A stretch of 64,000 nt of DNA from Alligator mississippiensis (GCF_030867095.1 NC_081831.1:21738001-21802000); one strand, 5' to 3'. Shown: positions 12,101 through 25,795, counted from the stretch's first letter. Numbers and translations are program-made. Notes: generated from the sequence alone by a model not told the origin.

Positions 12101-15100
12101 CCTCTAGGTAACCCATTACCAGTGCTTTACCACCCTCCTAGTGAAAAAGTTTTTCCTAATATCCAACCTAAACTTCCCTCGCTGCAACTTGAGACCATTG
12201 CTTCTTGTGTCATCTCCCACCACTGAGAGCAGTCCAGGTCCATCCTCTTTGGACCCCCCCTTCAGGTAATTGAAGGCTGCTATTAAATCCCCCTTCAGTC
12301 TTCTTTTCTGCAAACTAAATAAGCCCAGTTCCCTCAGCCTTTCCTCACAAGTCATGTGCCCCAGACCCTGAACTATTTTCATTGCACTTCACTGGACTCT
12401 CTCCAACTTGTCCATGCCCTTCCTATAGTGGGGGGTGGGGGGCAAAACTGGACACAATACGCCAGATGTTATTATATGAAATGAGTGGATTCCCATCCAT
12501 TTAGACAGAGTTTTGGCACTAAGGACCTGGTACAGTTGTTTAAAGTCTCCTCTCTCTTCAGTCCTGCCCACCAGTGTGGCTGTAAAGCTGTAGAGAGAGA
12601 TGCTACTGGGAAGAGAATTCTCTTGTCAGCCTACTGAAATCTACTGGGCTTGGAAAGACTTTCTGAAGAACAGAATAGAATCCACTTGTATTAGCACCAT
12701 CAGGTGACAGCTGAGGTCTGGGCCCCTTTCACCCTCTTTCAGATTCAGGCTTACCAATTTACACTGGGGCTCCAGGCTCTTCAGTAGAAAGGGAAGAAAG
12801 ATCTGAAGCAGCCACTCCTGAGCAAACTGCTTCCGCATAGAGCTGCTGTCGTAATCAAATTTCTAAAAGGCAAGCACAACCACATTTAAGAAGGAATCTG
12901 TGCAGCAGTGAGGTGCTTTCTTCAGAACACTGCTGTATCTGTTTCACCTGGGACAGCTCAGGGACTGTGATACACAGGGAGCATAGCAATCAAGGGTTCA
13001 AGTACAGCGGAAGTGCTGTGATAATCTGAGCGTAGAATCATAGAAAGAGACATCTCCAGAGGTCATCTAATCCAACGCCCTGCTCAAAGCAGGATGCTCC
13101 CTATCCAAACCACCCCATACAAGTCCTTGTCTAACCTATTCATAAAACTAAACAACAACCCTTCTGCATAACAATAAGGCATATTATCCAAAGACACCAA
13201 GAGGTACCCTAACCTGCCAGAAGCAAAGCAGGGGGATAAGGGCTGTCAGTGTCCCTCAACTGCTAAATTTGTTAGAAGACAGTTGAGAGATCCCAAGAAA
13301 AGACAATCCCAAGCAACATCTTCTGGAAACTTACCTTTAGCACCCGACCCTTGACCTTTTCCAGAACCTGAGTGATCTGGTTGCGGTTATTTGCCATGCT
13401 CAGGTGTTGCTCTGAAAGTTGCTGGAATGTATGGATCGAATTCTGCATCAGCTACAAAAGCAAGTCACTTAAATGAGTAGCAGATCCTGGATATTCAGAG
13501 TCCTGTAGTCAAAGCTCATTTCTACCTCTCCCTGCCTTCTGGGCAGCCCAGCCAGTTTTCTCAGCAATCTCTTTGAATCATGCAGATGCCCAGGGGAACA
13601 AAGACACCATGAAAATATAGCTAAAAATTGACCATTTCTGAGACAGACATACAGGGAGTACCTGAACAGCTCTCTCTCCCTACTTCACTATGAATGGCAT
13701 GCTGGCCTCTCCCAATTCTGTCCTCTCAGTTTCATCATTTACCTGCTGCATGAGGTTCTGAGCTCCGAGGACCAAACTTGTCATGCTGTAGAAGTTAAAT
13801 CTCTCCTTCAATCCCTGCAGGCTGTCTTTATAGAGTTCTGCCTTCTCGTAACAGAGATGCATGAATCCAGGGTTCTGGGATATTTTCCCAAGTGTGAGAA
13901 ACTGTATTAGAGCAGTGGAGAATTAGTTAAGTTGTGTACAGTGCCCATAGTGATCTAGGTCTATAGTGATCTATGTAACTGCTAATTATTGTTATTATAT
14001 GGGAAATGGTCAGGATTAAGCAGTTATTCACTCCAAACCACTACAAAAAGGATGTCAAGTCTGACCCTTGTCTTTGGAGCCGACTTTTGCTCACAGTATG
14101 TGCCCCAAAGTAATTCATGAACAGGTAGAACCCCCCCCGCAATCTTTGAGAGAAGTTCAGATACATTTTTCTCTAAAGCCGCTTCCCTTTATTAGGCTAC
14201 ATTTGTGGTGTTGGAGTAAGAGTCAAACCATGATGTAGCACCAATTGGATCACAGGAGCACACTGACTTCGCAGTTCAGAATATAAGCTTTCACAAGCAG
14301 TCAGAAAGAGCTTAATGCAATTGGGAGAATACACCTGAAGCTTCCTGAGCTGGCTACTGCTGGAGGCAGCATGCAGAAGTACGTGGTCTATTTGCATTCC
14401 TGTGCCAGTTAGACAGGTGGAACTCAGCTTCTATTCTCAGTGTAGAGAGTAGAGTGTTTGGTGCTGTGCAGGGGATGAAGAGAAAGCAGGCCCTCCTTTC
14501 ACCAGCTTCATGTTAGGGACATTTTCTTTCAGATTCAGATCTGGCCACCAAGCCCAGACAACTCCCATGGACTCTACCTAAGGCTGCCCTTGAGGACCAT
14601 CCAGAAGATGCAGCTGGTGCAGAACACAGCAGCCCACCTTCTGATGGGGGGTGGTTTCGCCAGGAGCACAGTACAGAGTCTGCACTTTCCAGAGGCAATT
14701 CAAAGGTGTTGGTTTTGATTTTTAAAGCTCTAAATGGCTGGGCTCCTACATATTTAAGGGACCGTCTTGTCGCTTACATTCCATCACAATCCCTAAAATC
14801 ATCTGAGAGCAACTTCCTGCAAGGTAGTACCATGTGTTCACCGAGCTTGTTTGGTGAAAACGCATGGGAAGTCACACTCAGTAGCTACTCTTCAAGCTTT
14901 TGAACTCTCTCCCTCTTGTGGCCCATCAGAGCCCAGGCCTGAACATCTTCTGGAAATGATACAAGACCCTCTTATTTGGGCAGACTTTTGGCAGGCCGGG
15001 TTAAGTTTTGGGGCACTGTTTAGGGAGTCTGTTTAATATTTATTTTAATATTTTTTCTGTTTTTATAATTTATCGTATTTTATTCTGAGCTGCCGTGAGG

Positions 15101-18100
15101 GCAGCATATAAATCAAATAAAATCACCCATGTCATACCTCCTTCTGCAAGGCGGAGGTCGAGGAGCTCTGGACAACTGTGATCATCTCGTCAACTCTGTC
15201 CACAAAGCGTGAACGTACCATATCAAATCCTTGGCTGATCGGATGCATGAGCTCCTCCATCACACAATCCAAGTCAGGTTCCACTTCCTGCCGACAGCAG
15301 GACTCTGCTGGGCTCTGCACCACAGCTGCCAAAAATCAAAATCCCTAAGTTTGTCCTAAAGAACTAGAATGGAATCCACACTGATCTGGATTCACTAAGC
15401 TAAAGCACAAGACTACAGAGCACACGTCACAATATGATCTAAACATAAACACTGAAATGAGGATTTATGTGGCAATGTTCAAACCAGCTCTTCATAACAA
15501 ATGCATTCCTACTCCAACTGCAATACAGCACAATTCTTAGAATTTCAAATAGAATTGAGAAAGTCAAAATGCCAAAAGCAAAGACTACACTTTCACAGAA
15601 TAAACACTACATGCCCTGGGTCTTTGCCCACTTTTCCTTCAACCTTGGAGTTTTCTGGATATCTGATCCTTTAAAGTCAGCATTTGATCCAGGTCAGGGC
15701 GAATCTTCTTCTCTAGCTGAATATGGAGTTTCTCTTGCTCCTTCTGAAAATCCAGGAATTCACTAGAAATCTGGCTGAGGACCAGCATGTAGACTTCCTC
15801 CAGGAACTGGACCAGCCAAGTGGGGACCAGATGAAGAAAAAGAGAGATAAGAATAGGGGAAAAGTTAGAGTCTTCTTACAAGCCATATGCAGTGATCAGG
15901 GGAACTATCTGGTGGTGCTGTTGTATACAAGTTTATTGTTGGGTCACTGTGCTCACTGCTAACTAGCCTGTTTTCTTCCCCCTATATATGGTAATACTTG
16001 AGTTTGTTGGCTCTGGATTAGTCAAGTCAGTCCCACCTGGCCCAACTCAAAGGTCAACATAATCACTTCTTGGGACATCATCTTTTTCATCCACATGAAG
16101 CCATAAGCAGCAGATGACATGGCTATCACATTCTAAATATTCTGGTTTACTTTTGCAGAATACATTACAGCAAAGGCAACAGTTTTATAGGCATTATGAA
16201 AGACAGACAGATTGTGGGGTGGGGGCAGTGAAACAGATCTTTGCTCTGAGGCAAAAAATTTAAGCTTTATATACAAATTCTGCATGGTCTCCCCAGTCAT
16301 AGTCTCCAAAAAATTAAATGAGACAGTGTTCCAGTATCAGAGGTGAGTATTGCCCCATGGACTTACTTGACACCAGGTCTGTCTCCTCCTGTTTTCTGAC
16401 CCTTTGAGATTTGGGAGGACCTGCGACTGTAGTACTGGCAACAAATCCTCCACCAACACATTACTGAGAATCTAAACCCAAAAAAAGGGGGTCATCTTAG
16501 ACAAGCTATTTGCATGGTGCATACAACAGATCTTTGGTCTTGGAATTCTCAGTACTAAACAAACCTCTGGTTCTGTTCCCAGGAGAAGATCCCCAACTTT
16601 GTAGCTACCTTTTCCTTGCCTGTAAAACCGCACAGCTTCCAAGAACGCTTCAACCTCCACATTGTCCCTCCTCTGTAAAACTGAATCCCAAACACCAGTT
16701 AATTTCAGTATTGTTTAGCTCAAATCAGTTAGAAAAAAACATGATAAACTTTGTGCATTCAGATCTAGCTATGTATTAAAAAAAAAAGTCTCTCAAATCT
16801 TGGAGCTTCCCATCAGCACCTAGCGCTTACTTGTTCAGAAACCCAGTATTCAGAGGTCTCTAAAGTGTCATGTTATTCATAGATAAACCTTCAGCAAAAG
16901 GACTTCACTGTGTTTTTGATGATCCTCGTGTCACTAGAACTCCTCTCTCTGCACCTGAGGCAACATCTGCAAATGGGGCAGATGCTGCTACTTCCGGGTG
17001 TTACCTGTACTGCAATATCGGATCCCATCTTGAAGGGCAGATTTCCAAGTATGCTGGGATTCTGCAGAGTCTGTGCAAAGACAAAGATGCTTTCGGAGCG
17101 GGTGGTAGAGGAAGAGCAGAAACTCTGTTGGAGGGTCAGTTAAAGGGTCTTGGTCTTCATGGGAGTAATTACCTTGAAAAGCACCAAAATAGGTACAAAC
17201 AGTGACTGTTTGAATTGACTGTTTCTAGAAATAACATGTGATGTTCCCCATAACTCTTAGTGACCCTGGTATTTCTTACTGAAGACTGCCACTTTAGTGC
17301 CAAGAGGAAATCCTGTCTTCTGCAAGTGACCTGAGACATGCTAGCTAAGGAAGTTAGAGAGGGAATCGTAAATGATTAATACTAGTCAGGATTTGGCCCA
17401 TAAGTTGTGGCTGAAAAAATACTGCTCGGAAGCTGAATGCAGTAAAGTTCAGCCAAAGAATTGCACAGCTGCTTTAAACCAAGTCTTTTTTTTTTTTCGT
17501 TAGCATCTTCTAGAAAATATGTCAAAACTATACATGGCCAAGATTGCTCCTGTACAGCAAGCATTAACACAATCTGTTCTGTTCTGAAAGCGCCTGTTAA
17601 AGTCTTACTTCCTTTCCTAATAACTCTTTCCAGACTGGAAATATTCCTTTGCTGTTAGAAATTTTGAGTGTGGACTCTTTATAATAATAATATAAAAAGC
17701 TATCAGCAATTAACATATTGCTATAACTGCATGTAACTTTAAGGAGTACATTGGCAGTTTCTTTTAGGAGCTGATAGTTTCCCCTGAAAAGAGAGTAGAA
17801 TAAGTTGTCTTAAGTTTCTTTCATTGGCAACATCTCTCTGCAGCTGCTTCTAATTTCATATCACTTCCTTGTAAAAACCTTGTTTCTTCATCTGGCCAAA
17901 CAAAGCCCTGTGGCCTGCCAACGGTGCTAAATACAGGCATTTTCTAAAGAGAAAAAAAAGGAGACAGAAAATCATTCGGAAGAAGGCAGCAGGTATAAAC
18001 AGGGAGATCCTGAAAACATAGTGTTTGACCCTCATCAACATAATGTTTCATTTACATTGTGATTTCTAGCTCTAAGCAGCACAGAAGCCGGAGGAGCATT

Positions 18101-21100
18101 GAGGCCCCTGTTCATGTATAACAAGACTCTTCCGCATGTTGGATTCTTTCTTTTTTTAGATGAAGGAATTACAACATCCTCTAGTCAGACAGCATCCATT
18201 GGTCAGATACATAGCCCTTCCTATGGAGAACTGGTATTACTTTTTCATGTAATGCTGAGACAGCTGCAGTCCTGCTTATATATCTCTGATTCACACATAC
18301 GTGTCTCCAGCAGGAAACATCACAGACTTACCTACAAATCCCTGGCAGAGATTGTTAACCAGTGTGGTGTACTCCCTCCATGTGGTCACCAGCAAGTACC
18401 CAGACAGAGTAGTGGATTCTCTGGGCTCACAGCCCTTCCCCCAAGCCTGATAAAGCAGACAAACAAATGAGCATTCAGTGAGGGTTCAAGGACAAAATTC
18501 TTCCCACAAACTGTGATATTAGGTTTTTGTGACCTGGGTGACAATTGCAAACTACTTAAGAACAGAAGAAGCACGTTTACCTCTTTACTATCAAAGCACT
18601 CCAGCCTGCAATCTCCCAACAGGATGAAATAATTTTCCTTCCACTTGTGGGAGTCCCCATGATACTGGGTCAGGAATCCCTCATGTAGAAGACTGTTAGG
18701 TGGCTTCCAGAGCTGAGAACACACAAGACAGGAAAAAGCAGTGAAAGTACAGATTTTTGGGAGAGGTATTAAGCTGTTCTTGGTTGTGCGGCACCCAGCA
18801 CAATGTCTCCCAGACCTGAACATGAACTATGGCAATGATAATAATTGTAGTATCAGCTATCATCAATGAGGCAACTGAACAAGGACATCTAGTGGCAGGA
18901 CAACAAGGCTTACAACATGGAAACCAGCAGCTCCTATCCCCATGCTGTGGTCATTGAGGTTCATATCCTCACACTTGTCTTATGAGACAGCACATACAAA
19001 TGCATGCCAGAGATTAATGACACTGCAGCCCTTACAGTACTGAAAGATACTAGAAAGTACAGGAGCACCCAGGGAGAAGCCAGCAATTCAAGTGACTCTA
19101 GCAGAAAAAAATCCTTCTGTAGTGTACCTGATAAAATAGTACCTCTCTTGTGATTTCTCTGCTCCCACAAGTCAGTGAGAGGGGTGTGTGCAGAGGGAAC
19201 ATACAGGTACAAACTGCCCATCTCAGCACATACACCCATAGGTACACTCTATGCATATGGCTCAGCCATTACAACGGATCTTAAGATGCCTTTGAACACT
19301 CAGTGCCAGGGTATAAAAGACAAAGCAGCCCCTTCCTGTTCAAATCAGTAATCCGGACCCCCATAGCCAATTACACGGTAAAGGTGCAAAGGACAAGGAA
19401 GCAGCCACTGTAGGATTCATCTTATAGCAACTGCTAAAAGGACAGAAATTTCCAGGGGAACACAGCTATGCCTTGTATTCAGGTTTGTAAGGTACTTACT
19501 TGACTCTGCAGCAGCTGCAGAGTGGGTTTGCTTTGCGCGTCCAACTCCCTCGAGATCTCTCTCAGAACAGCAGCTGCAAGCTGTCGTTGGTAATAGGGCA
19601 TGAAGTTCTTCACCATGGCATCTGTGCAACCTGGGAGTGAATAGGGACAGCCAAGTTCTCTAAGCACTTGCTCTCCCGAAGGAGGAGACGCAGGCATCTG
19701 TGTCTAATTAACATTGTTCCCCTCATCCAAAAATAGCTTTAGAATTACTAACATAGACCCCAGGGACGGAGGCTGCTAAGTTCAGATGCAGAAACACAAG
19801 CCCTCGAGGACTCCAGTGTAAGGGTGCCAATCTAGGCCAATGCTGGCTGCACCACAGGACCGTAGGATTGCTGCGAAGCTACAGCCAGAGTCTGAGAGTG
19901 AAGCAACGTGCCTGAGAGGGGGAATTGAAACAGTGCACATAGAGCCAATACTGGGAACCCTCTGCTCGTCTAGGTGAAAGCAATAGTAGAGAGAAGGCCT
20001 GGCAAACACTAGGACAGAGCCCACTCTGGGGGTTGCTTGCTGTAGCTGAGGAAGGAACAGCTCCCATTACTGAAGCAAGTCACATAAGCATATCAGTCTG
20101 GCCAAACTCAGTACCTCTGCTGAGAAGAACCAGGACTAATTAGCCAGCAACAGCATTAACTGCTTCTGATGCTCAAGGGAGCTCTTTCAGAGCTGTCAGA
20201 TAGTTCTGCACTGTGCTCCATTAGGCCACACAGATAGCCCACAAGGATACATAGAAGCCAGGGACCCCAGGTCTCCATTTCTTGTTGTATTCCCCGGACC
20301 ATATTCCCAAATAGCCTGTATTTGCACAACATGAGAGGGAAATTCAGTCAGTGCAGCATGTGAAAAATGTCTAAGTGAAACATGAGGGAGGGGAGTCTGA
20401 ATGTCAAAGAGTCTGATGCTATTAAAAGATAAAAGATCCCTGTGTGCCACTGCTTCTCCAAATAAATTCTTTCTCCTGACTAGAAAGAGATGAGAACAAG
20501 GGAACGATTTCAGTAACAGCTGCCGAGCTATCGAAATGTCATGCCAGGATTCCTCTGTGAGCTCAGACGAAGCTGACAATGCAGCCACAGTACGGAGCTC
20601 TGAAGGTTTCCTGTGGTACGTTCCCTACCCCACTCCCTTTAGTCTGGAGACTCATGAAGAGGCAGAGAAAAATGTGGCTCAAACACAATGAGTGGGGGGA
20701 AGTGACAAGCATCTAAAAACAAGGCATTTCCCAGCTCTCTCACACAGGCCCATTCACAAGGAGAGAACCAGAGAACGGCTGTTTTTTTTTTTCCCCACCA
20801 ATGTTTGCCTGAGTAGCTCAAAGTCTTTGAGCCACAGGCTGTTTTACTATGGAAGAGAGCAGTAATCAAAGCCTAAATTTGGTTTCGTGTCTCCATCAGA
20901 ATTCAGAGCCAGCACTGGCAGCTCTCCAGCCATGCACAGCAAGGTTTGAGCTGTGCTCCTACTGACCACTGCAAAATCTGCCAGCTACTGGAAAGGAAGG
21001 CAATGCAGCAAGCAATTGCACTACCTTCTATATGGAGTCTTGGTCAGAGCTTAATGGTACCACTGAGGCTGCTTACATGGATGCGACATACTGTGGGATC

Positions 21101-23002
21101 TGTGGCACAGGCAATGTCTTCAACAGAGATTTCAAAATCTTTTTGCTACAGACACTCTACCAAGCAGCTGTTAAGTAGCTTTGGCAATAGTGACTTCATC
21201 TGTGAAACCAGTGGGCTTGATTCTCCATCACCTGACTCTGTTGTTTGTCCCTTCGCAGAGTGAGTGCAAAATGCCACCAGATCAGAATAGTTGTGTGTTA
21301 CAACCACTTTGCACAGGTATAAAAGGACAATGCAAGGTGCCAGGTGAGGGGAAGTCAGGTCCAAGGCATCTAATTGATGCAAGTGAGTGAAACCTGCCCC
21401 CACTTCCAAGCCCTGGGGGTTGACAGCAATAGTTAGGAGAAAAGAACTTGAGACCACTGTACTAAGGCCCCAAAAATGAACCTAGACAAGGTTTGCACTG
21501 AGAAGCAGGTGCTCAGGAGCCACACTTGAGGGTTTGGGAGGCTATTAAGGAAAATACTCAAAGGTTTTTACATCCCTTACAAGACAAAGCCATTGCAACA
21601 ATTGCACAGAAAAATAAACACTCAAGACTGAATTTTCACTCACCCCCTTCTGCTCTTCCCACTCCCACCTATGTAACTTTTGGGAAGGACACTCCCCATG
21701 TCTTAAACTTCTGGTCTCATTCACCACTTCCATGAGATAATGGTGCAAGACCAGAAGTCTTGCCAAGGTTCAGTGCAGCTTGCTTGTGACAGCTCACCAG
21801 TGTACTGGCTCATTTCCTACAGTGTTAAGTGGAATCCTAATAAAAACTTAAGGACAGCCAAATCCACTCTTATAATGCTCTCTCACTTGTCCTAGATCCC
21901 CTGTACATGTATAGCCAGCAATATAACAATTTTTAAAGTGTTTTCACTGCAGTCTCTCTAGTCCTGAGCTTAACAGTGCCTGATGATTTGCAAATGCGCT
22001 CCTTCAACAAATACAGTCTAATTAAGTCAGGGACTCAAGAGGACATGCAATCAATCCACTGTGAAACAAGGGCACCTTATCTTCTTATGCTACCTGTTCC
22101 AAGTGCTTTTACCATTTTACTTATTTAACCTTGCCAGGCCTCTTGCTGTCTGGTTCCAAGTTAGGCAAGTAACCTATACTTCCCGTTTCCTCCGTGGTGC
22201 CAGTTGGTCAATGAAAGGTTTATGGTGGTCAATGGTAGTACAAGATAAACTGTAGATGACTAACAATAGAAGCAGCAACACAGGTCCCACAGGGTACCAA
22301 GTCCCAAACCTGTGCTGAAGCTCTTATCTTCCCGTTGCTCGGTCTGGCTCACTGGTGAATAGATTCCTGTATACTGGTACTGGTGTACTTTGGAGTCCTG
22401 AATGATAAAGTGCTAATGAAATGCAAATTGGCATCATTATAAAATATACCATATAGATAAGACATTTCCCATTAGCTGGAATACACACCATAAAAACAAT
22501 CTTCAGCAGGAAAGGGCTGCAGGACAACAGGAGGACACAATTAAATTAAGCTTTAGTACTTATCTTCACTACAAATACTTGGACTACTTGTCTTGATTAC
22601 CAAGATTTTGATTGTTCTGTAGTGAAGATGTCCTAAAAAAATAGATCATCTCAGCTATCTGCCCAAACAAATTCTCCTGCTGTCCAGGTGAGCAGAGGCC
22701 AGGATGGGAACTTAAGTAGTCAAGCAAATACTCTTATGAATTACTAACCTGCAAGCCATAGCTGGAGTGATGCAGACAGCGTTTGCACTTTATAACAGCT
22801 GTATGTAAACATGAATATTGGTATTTAAATGGCAGCCAGGCTTTAACCTTTGAGTCCTCACTGGCATCAGGTAGTCATCAGCTGAATTATGTAATTAAAC
22901 ACAAACTTTGATGCTGAAAACAGTAACAAGTAAAAGCCACTCCTTACCTCTCAAGTACCTGCGCTGCTTTCCACCTAGTGGTCTAGAATACCTCCCTCCC
23001 AT
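9136..23002 (-). CDS. NIBAN3: Niban-like protein 3 (FAM129C/BCNP1), 14 exons
   Basis: Exons on the minus strand: 23002-22948, 19630-19500, 18712-18581, 18446-18332, 17172-17005, 16680-16565, 16471-16367, 15806-15644, 15325-15138, 13901-13743, 13451-13335, 12862-12755, 11498-11387 and 10613-9136. They total 3147 nt, giving 1048 aa with every junction in phase. The 18-codon first exon gives [18 protein letters not shown], a likely N-myristoylation signal like that of other Niban proteins. Residues of about 65-190 form a PH domain, including [16 protein letters not shown] and a conserved Trp. The helical Niban core follows, including [13 protein letters not shown] and [13 protein letters not shown]. 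The last exon adds about 490 mostly polar residues, far longer than the roughly 700-aa mammalian protein as I recall it. Exon 8 uses a weak donor (G|GTTGAAG). In mammals this gene is B-lineage restricted and biochemically poorly defined. NIBAN1 and NIBAN2 are less likely given the position between PGLS and COLGALT1. Confidence 0.93.
11946..12465 (-). mobile_element. CR1-type LINE 3' fragment
   Basis: On the plus strand it begins with AATCATAGAAAATTAGGGTTGG, the reverse complement of a CR1 3' end, and continues through GACCTCAGGAGGTCATCTAG and the conserved tail toward CAAAACTGGACACAATACG. It lies in NIBAN3 intron 12. It is 5'-truncated with no coding frame, as usual for CR1 copies. Confidence 0.88.
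13033..13160 (-). mobile_element. Short diverged CR1-type LINE 3' fragment
   Basis: It starts TAGAATCATAGAAAGAGAC and contains GGTCATCTAATCCAACGCCC and CTGCTCAAAGCAGGATG, landmarks shared with the CR1 copies at 11946 and 45221. It is more diverged than either. It lies in NIBAN3 intron 11. Confidence 0.8.
14515..15122 (+). mobile_element. L2-like LINE 3' fragment with reverse-transcriptase tail
   Basis: Plus-strand translation shows, in shifting frames, the typical end of an L2/CR1-group ORF2: [13 protein letters not shown] near 14605, then [19 protein letters not shown] near 14708. The 3' end reads GGCAGCATATAAATCAAATA, ending in a short A-rich tail at about 15122. The copy is truncated, with frame changes and stops. 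It lies in NIBAN3 intron 9, antisense to the gene. Confidence 0.72.
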
Positions 23003-23991
23003 CTTCCACGCTGTAATCCTTCCCGTTTCCTAAGCTTCCTGTCCAAAGTCCTAAGCAGAAAGGAGCTGCCCCACAGAACAATTTGTTAGGCTCTGCAGCA
23101 GGGATTGCCCCTTTCTGTCATATTCTTCTCCAGATTTTCCGCTCATAAATATTCAAATATTTCTTTCAGAGCAGCCCCTACACCCACACCCCTACACACA
23201 AGCAGGTCTTAAAGAGACAGCAGCACTGCAAGCCCCACACCCATACCTTAGACACAAACGTTAAGAAAAGGTTTAAGCCACTTACAGGATTGTTGTGTTG
23301 TTGTTAATCCTGAGAGGGTCTGTGTGTGGTCATGGCTGATATAACTGTGTCAATAGCTCTATTCATTATTAAATAGAGTGGAACAACCTTGCCGTAATCT
23401 TAGGCACAATGGAACTTTACACCAAAGAGTAAAAATACCAAATTGCTTCAATATACTGCAAGGTGCAAATAGCAATTTCTCACCTAGGAAAAGTTCTGCT
23501 TACAGCAACCTCACCTGTGCAGAGGAAGGAAAAAAGGATTTCTCTTTCACCAAGTCCCACTGCACTGGAGTTGGGATTTATGGTGGCTGGGGACATGCAG
23601 ACTATAAAGTCATTGGGTGTGATGTAATCTGCTCTAAGATTTTAATCACAGGTGCCCCAAGCTTACTTGCAAATCCCTCTTGCTCCTTCCACAATTCTGA
23701 CCACCAGCAATGCAAAGCATCCCACAATGAATTAAAGGACTCCCTCCACAAGAATTGAAAGCCAGAGATAATTTCATTTGCAAACCAAGCAACAGTGACC
23801 AAATCTAGCAGTGTCTGACGTTAGGATGTTTTTGAAGCATTTCAGAACTTGAAAGCAGAGTTTATATTAAGAACAGCTTCTTATGGAAACACTGTACAGG
23901 TCATTGCCTTGCACCTGTTTTCAGTTCTCAGTTCCTTTACAGAGTTTCTGCTTCTCCTGATTAAATTGAACTAAGTGATCTTCTACTTTTA

Positions 23992-24366
23992 ATGTTGTGC
24001 ATCAGGCAGTTTCCAATGACTAAACGACCTCACCCCAGGATATGTAGAAAGAGGAAATGCTCTGCTCTCTCTGAGCTGGAGCATTCATCAGTTGAAAAGC
24101 CAAACAGAACTCTACCAAGAAGCAACAGAACTGAAAACTACATAAATGAAATACAAAAATCTTATGGAAAAATGGCCTCAGAATCACCAAGAGATGATCC
24201 AGGACCATACAGCAGAGATGAAGAAGAGTTGGCAGTGTCCTGTAAAACAACACTCAGTATAAGGAGTAAGACTAATCAGACATGCTTCTTTGCTCCATCT
24301 GAGGAATTATTTCCAGACTCTTTTACTGCTCATATAACTCAAAACCTACTTAAATCATGCCTGTGA
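23992..24366 (+). other. Unassigned 124-codon open reading frame
   Basis: The frame is open from ATG to TGA and encodes a hydrophilic product rich in Ser, Arg, Asn and Glu (for example KRPHPRICRKRKCSALSELE). A possible splice acceptor, GTGCATCAG, lies at its 5' side. I recognise no family. A frame this long can occur by chance in 64 kb, so I list it as a candidate only. Confidence 0.15.
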
Positions 24367-25654
24367 GAGTTGCGAGTCAGGATAAGCATCTGTCAGATAT
24401 CTGAAGGAACATGTTATCAACCACCAGTTGTATGCAGAATTCCCACTGAGCATGTGTGCATTTTGCTAGTTTCTTTGTTTTCACATTCCAAAAAAGAGAG
24501 CTCTAGAATTAGGCAAGAATAAGCATGATGCCATTTTCTTTTATTATGATTTACAGAACTAATTCCAAACCCCAACCAGGAATTTGGGTCTTGTTTTGCA
24601 CTTTCAAGGAAGGTGAAACAGGCAGTTGCATCCTTTCTGGGGAGTGTCCTTTAAGAAAGCATGAAGAGTTTTTGAAAAGGAAGAGTGCTTCTAATTGCCT
24701 AATCTCAGGAGATGCTGTGTACCTTTCACTCCAATGCAAGTCAATAGGAGTGGAATGCACTCAGGGCCTCACAGATTAAGTTAAACAAGATCAAGGCAAG
24801 AATTGGAACAGTAATGCAGAAAAGGAAGGTTGCAGAGCCTATGAGTGAGACACAATAGGAACAGGCCCTCAGAGGACGCAATTTTTAGGACAAAATAGGG
24901 CATTCAGTAAATGGAAGGGCTACTTCAGGTATGAGGGGAAGCATGCAATAGACCCCCAGCGAATGAGAGAAAGATGAATGCGACACAAAAGCAGGAGGAC
25001 TGATAACAAATGCAGAAAGCATAAACACACACACGCAACAGTCTTCTAAGTCTCCCAACTCCAGCTTTTACTCAGTCAGATTAGGGAGAAAGTACAGGTG
25101 CATTTCTGCCTGACAGTGTGTTACTAAATCTGTTTCCTGTTTCTGCACACAGACTGCAGCTGCCTCAAGAGTCAGGAGATTCTGAGACAAGGAGCAGCAA
25201 GAACCACAGATGTCAATGTGTCAGAGTCTATCTGCATCTCTGTACAGCTGCTTTTAATGAAAGCTGACAGAAGGGTGAAGAGAAGAGCTCACAAACCAGC
25301 CTTCTTTTGCCTAATCCTACTGGAATTTATGAACTAGGAGATGAATACAGCAGAATCCAATGGTGTTGAGAAGAATCCCAGACCAAGAAAGAAAATGCTG
25401 TTGGGGAAGTGGCAGAAGTTATACAGTGCTGACTGTTAGAAAGAGACAGGGGATTTGATCCATGGAGGATAAGCAAAGTCTTGTCTGGACCAGTCCCTTA
25501 GCACGACCCTCTTTTGGATCTATTTGGATAAAAGGAAAGGGATATACCCACAGAAAGCACATGTCCTGGGTCAAAAACCTGGTTTCAATCCTTCCTGTTT
25601 GTCCAAAGTTCTGTCCAGCTTTTGCACATCATTTCTATAATATGTGACCTTCAA

Positions 25655-25795
25655 TTTACAGCTCAGGAACAGGAGTTTGGATTCCTGAGTTTTATTCCCA
25701 GTTTGCCACAGATTTGCTCTGATTCCTTGTATAAATATTTCACCATCCTCTACTGTTTGTTCACCAGTAAATTGGGAATAACATTTACCCCAACT
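25655..25795 (+). repeat. MIR-like SINE trace
   Basis: The stretch around TTGGATTCCTGAGTTTTATT, a middle segment TTTGCCACAGATTTGC and a tail TAAATTGGGAATAACATTT follow the order of a MIR core (ends GTCACT...CTGTAAAATGGGGATAA). Similarity is weak and judged by eye. Confidence 0.45.

Noticed and set aside
17005-17070. A shorter NIBAN3 exon ending at an internal acceptor
   Set aside because: The longer exon 17172-17005 restores the PH-domain end (FLLFLYHPL) and matches the phases of both neighbours.
20196-20588. Minus-strand 130-codon frame as the NIBAN3 first exon
   Set aside because: It lacks the MG start and basic segment found in the family, and the exon at 22948-23002 fits better in sequence and phase.
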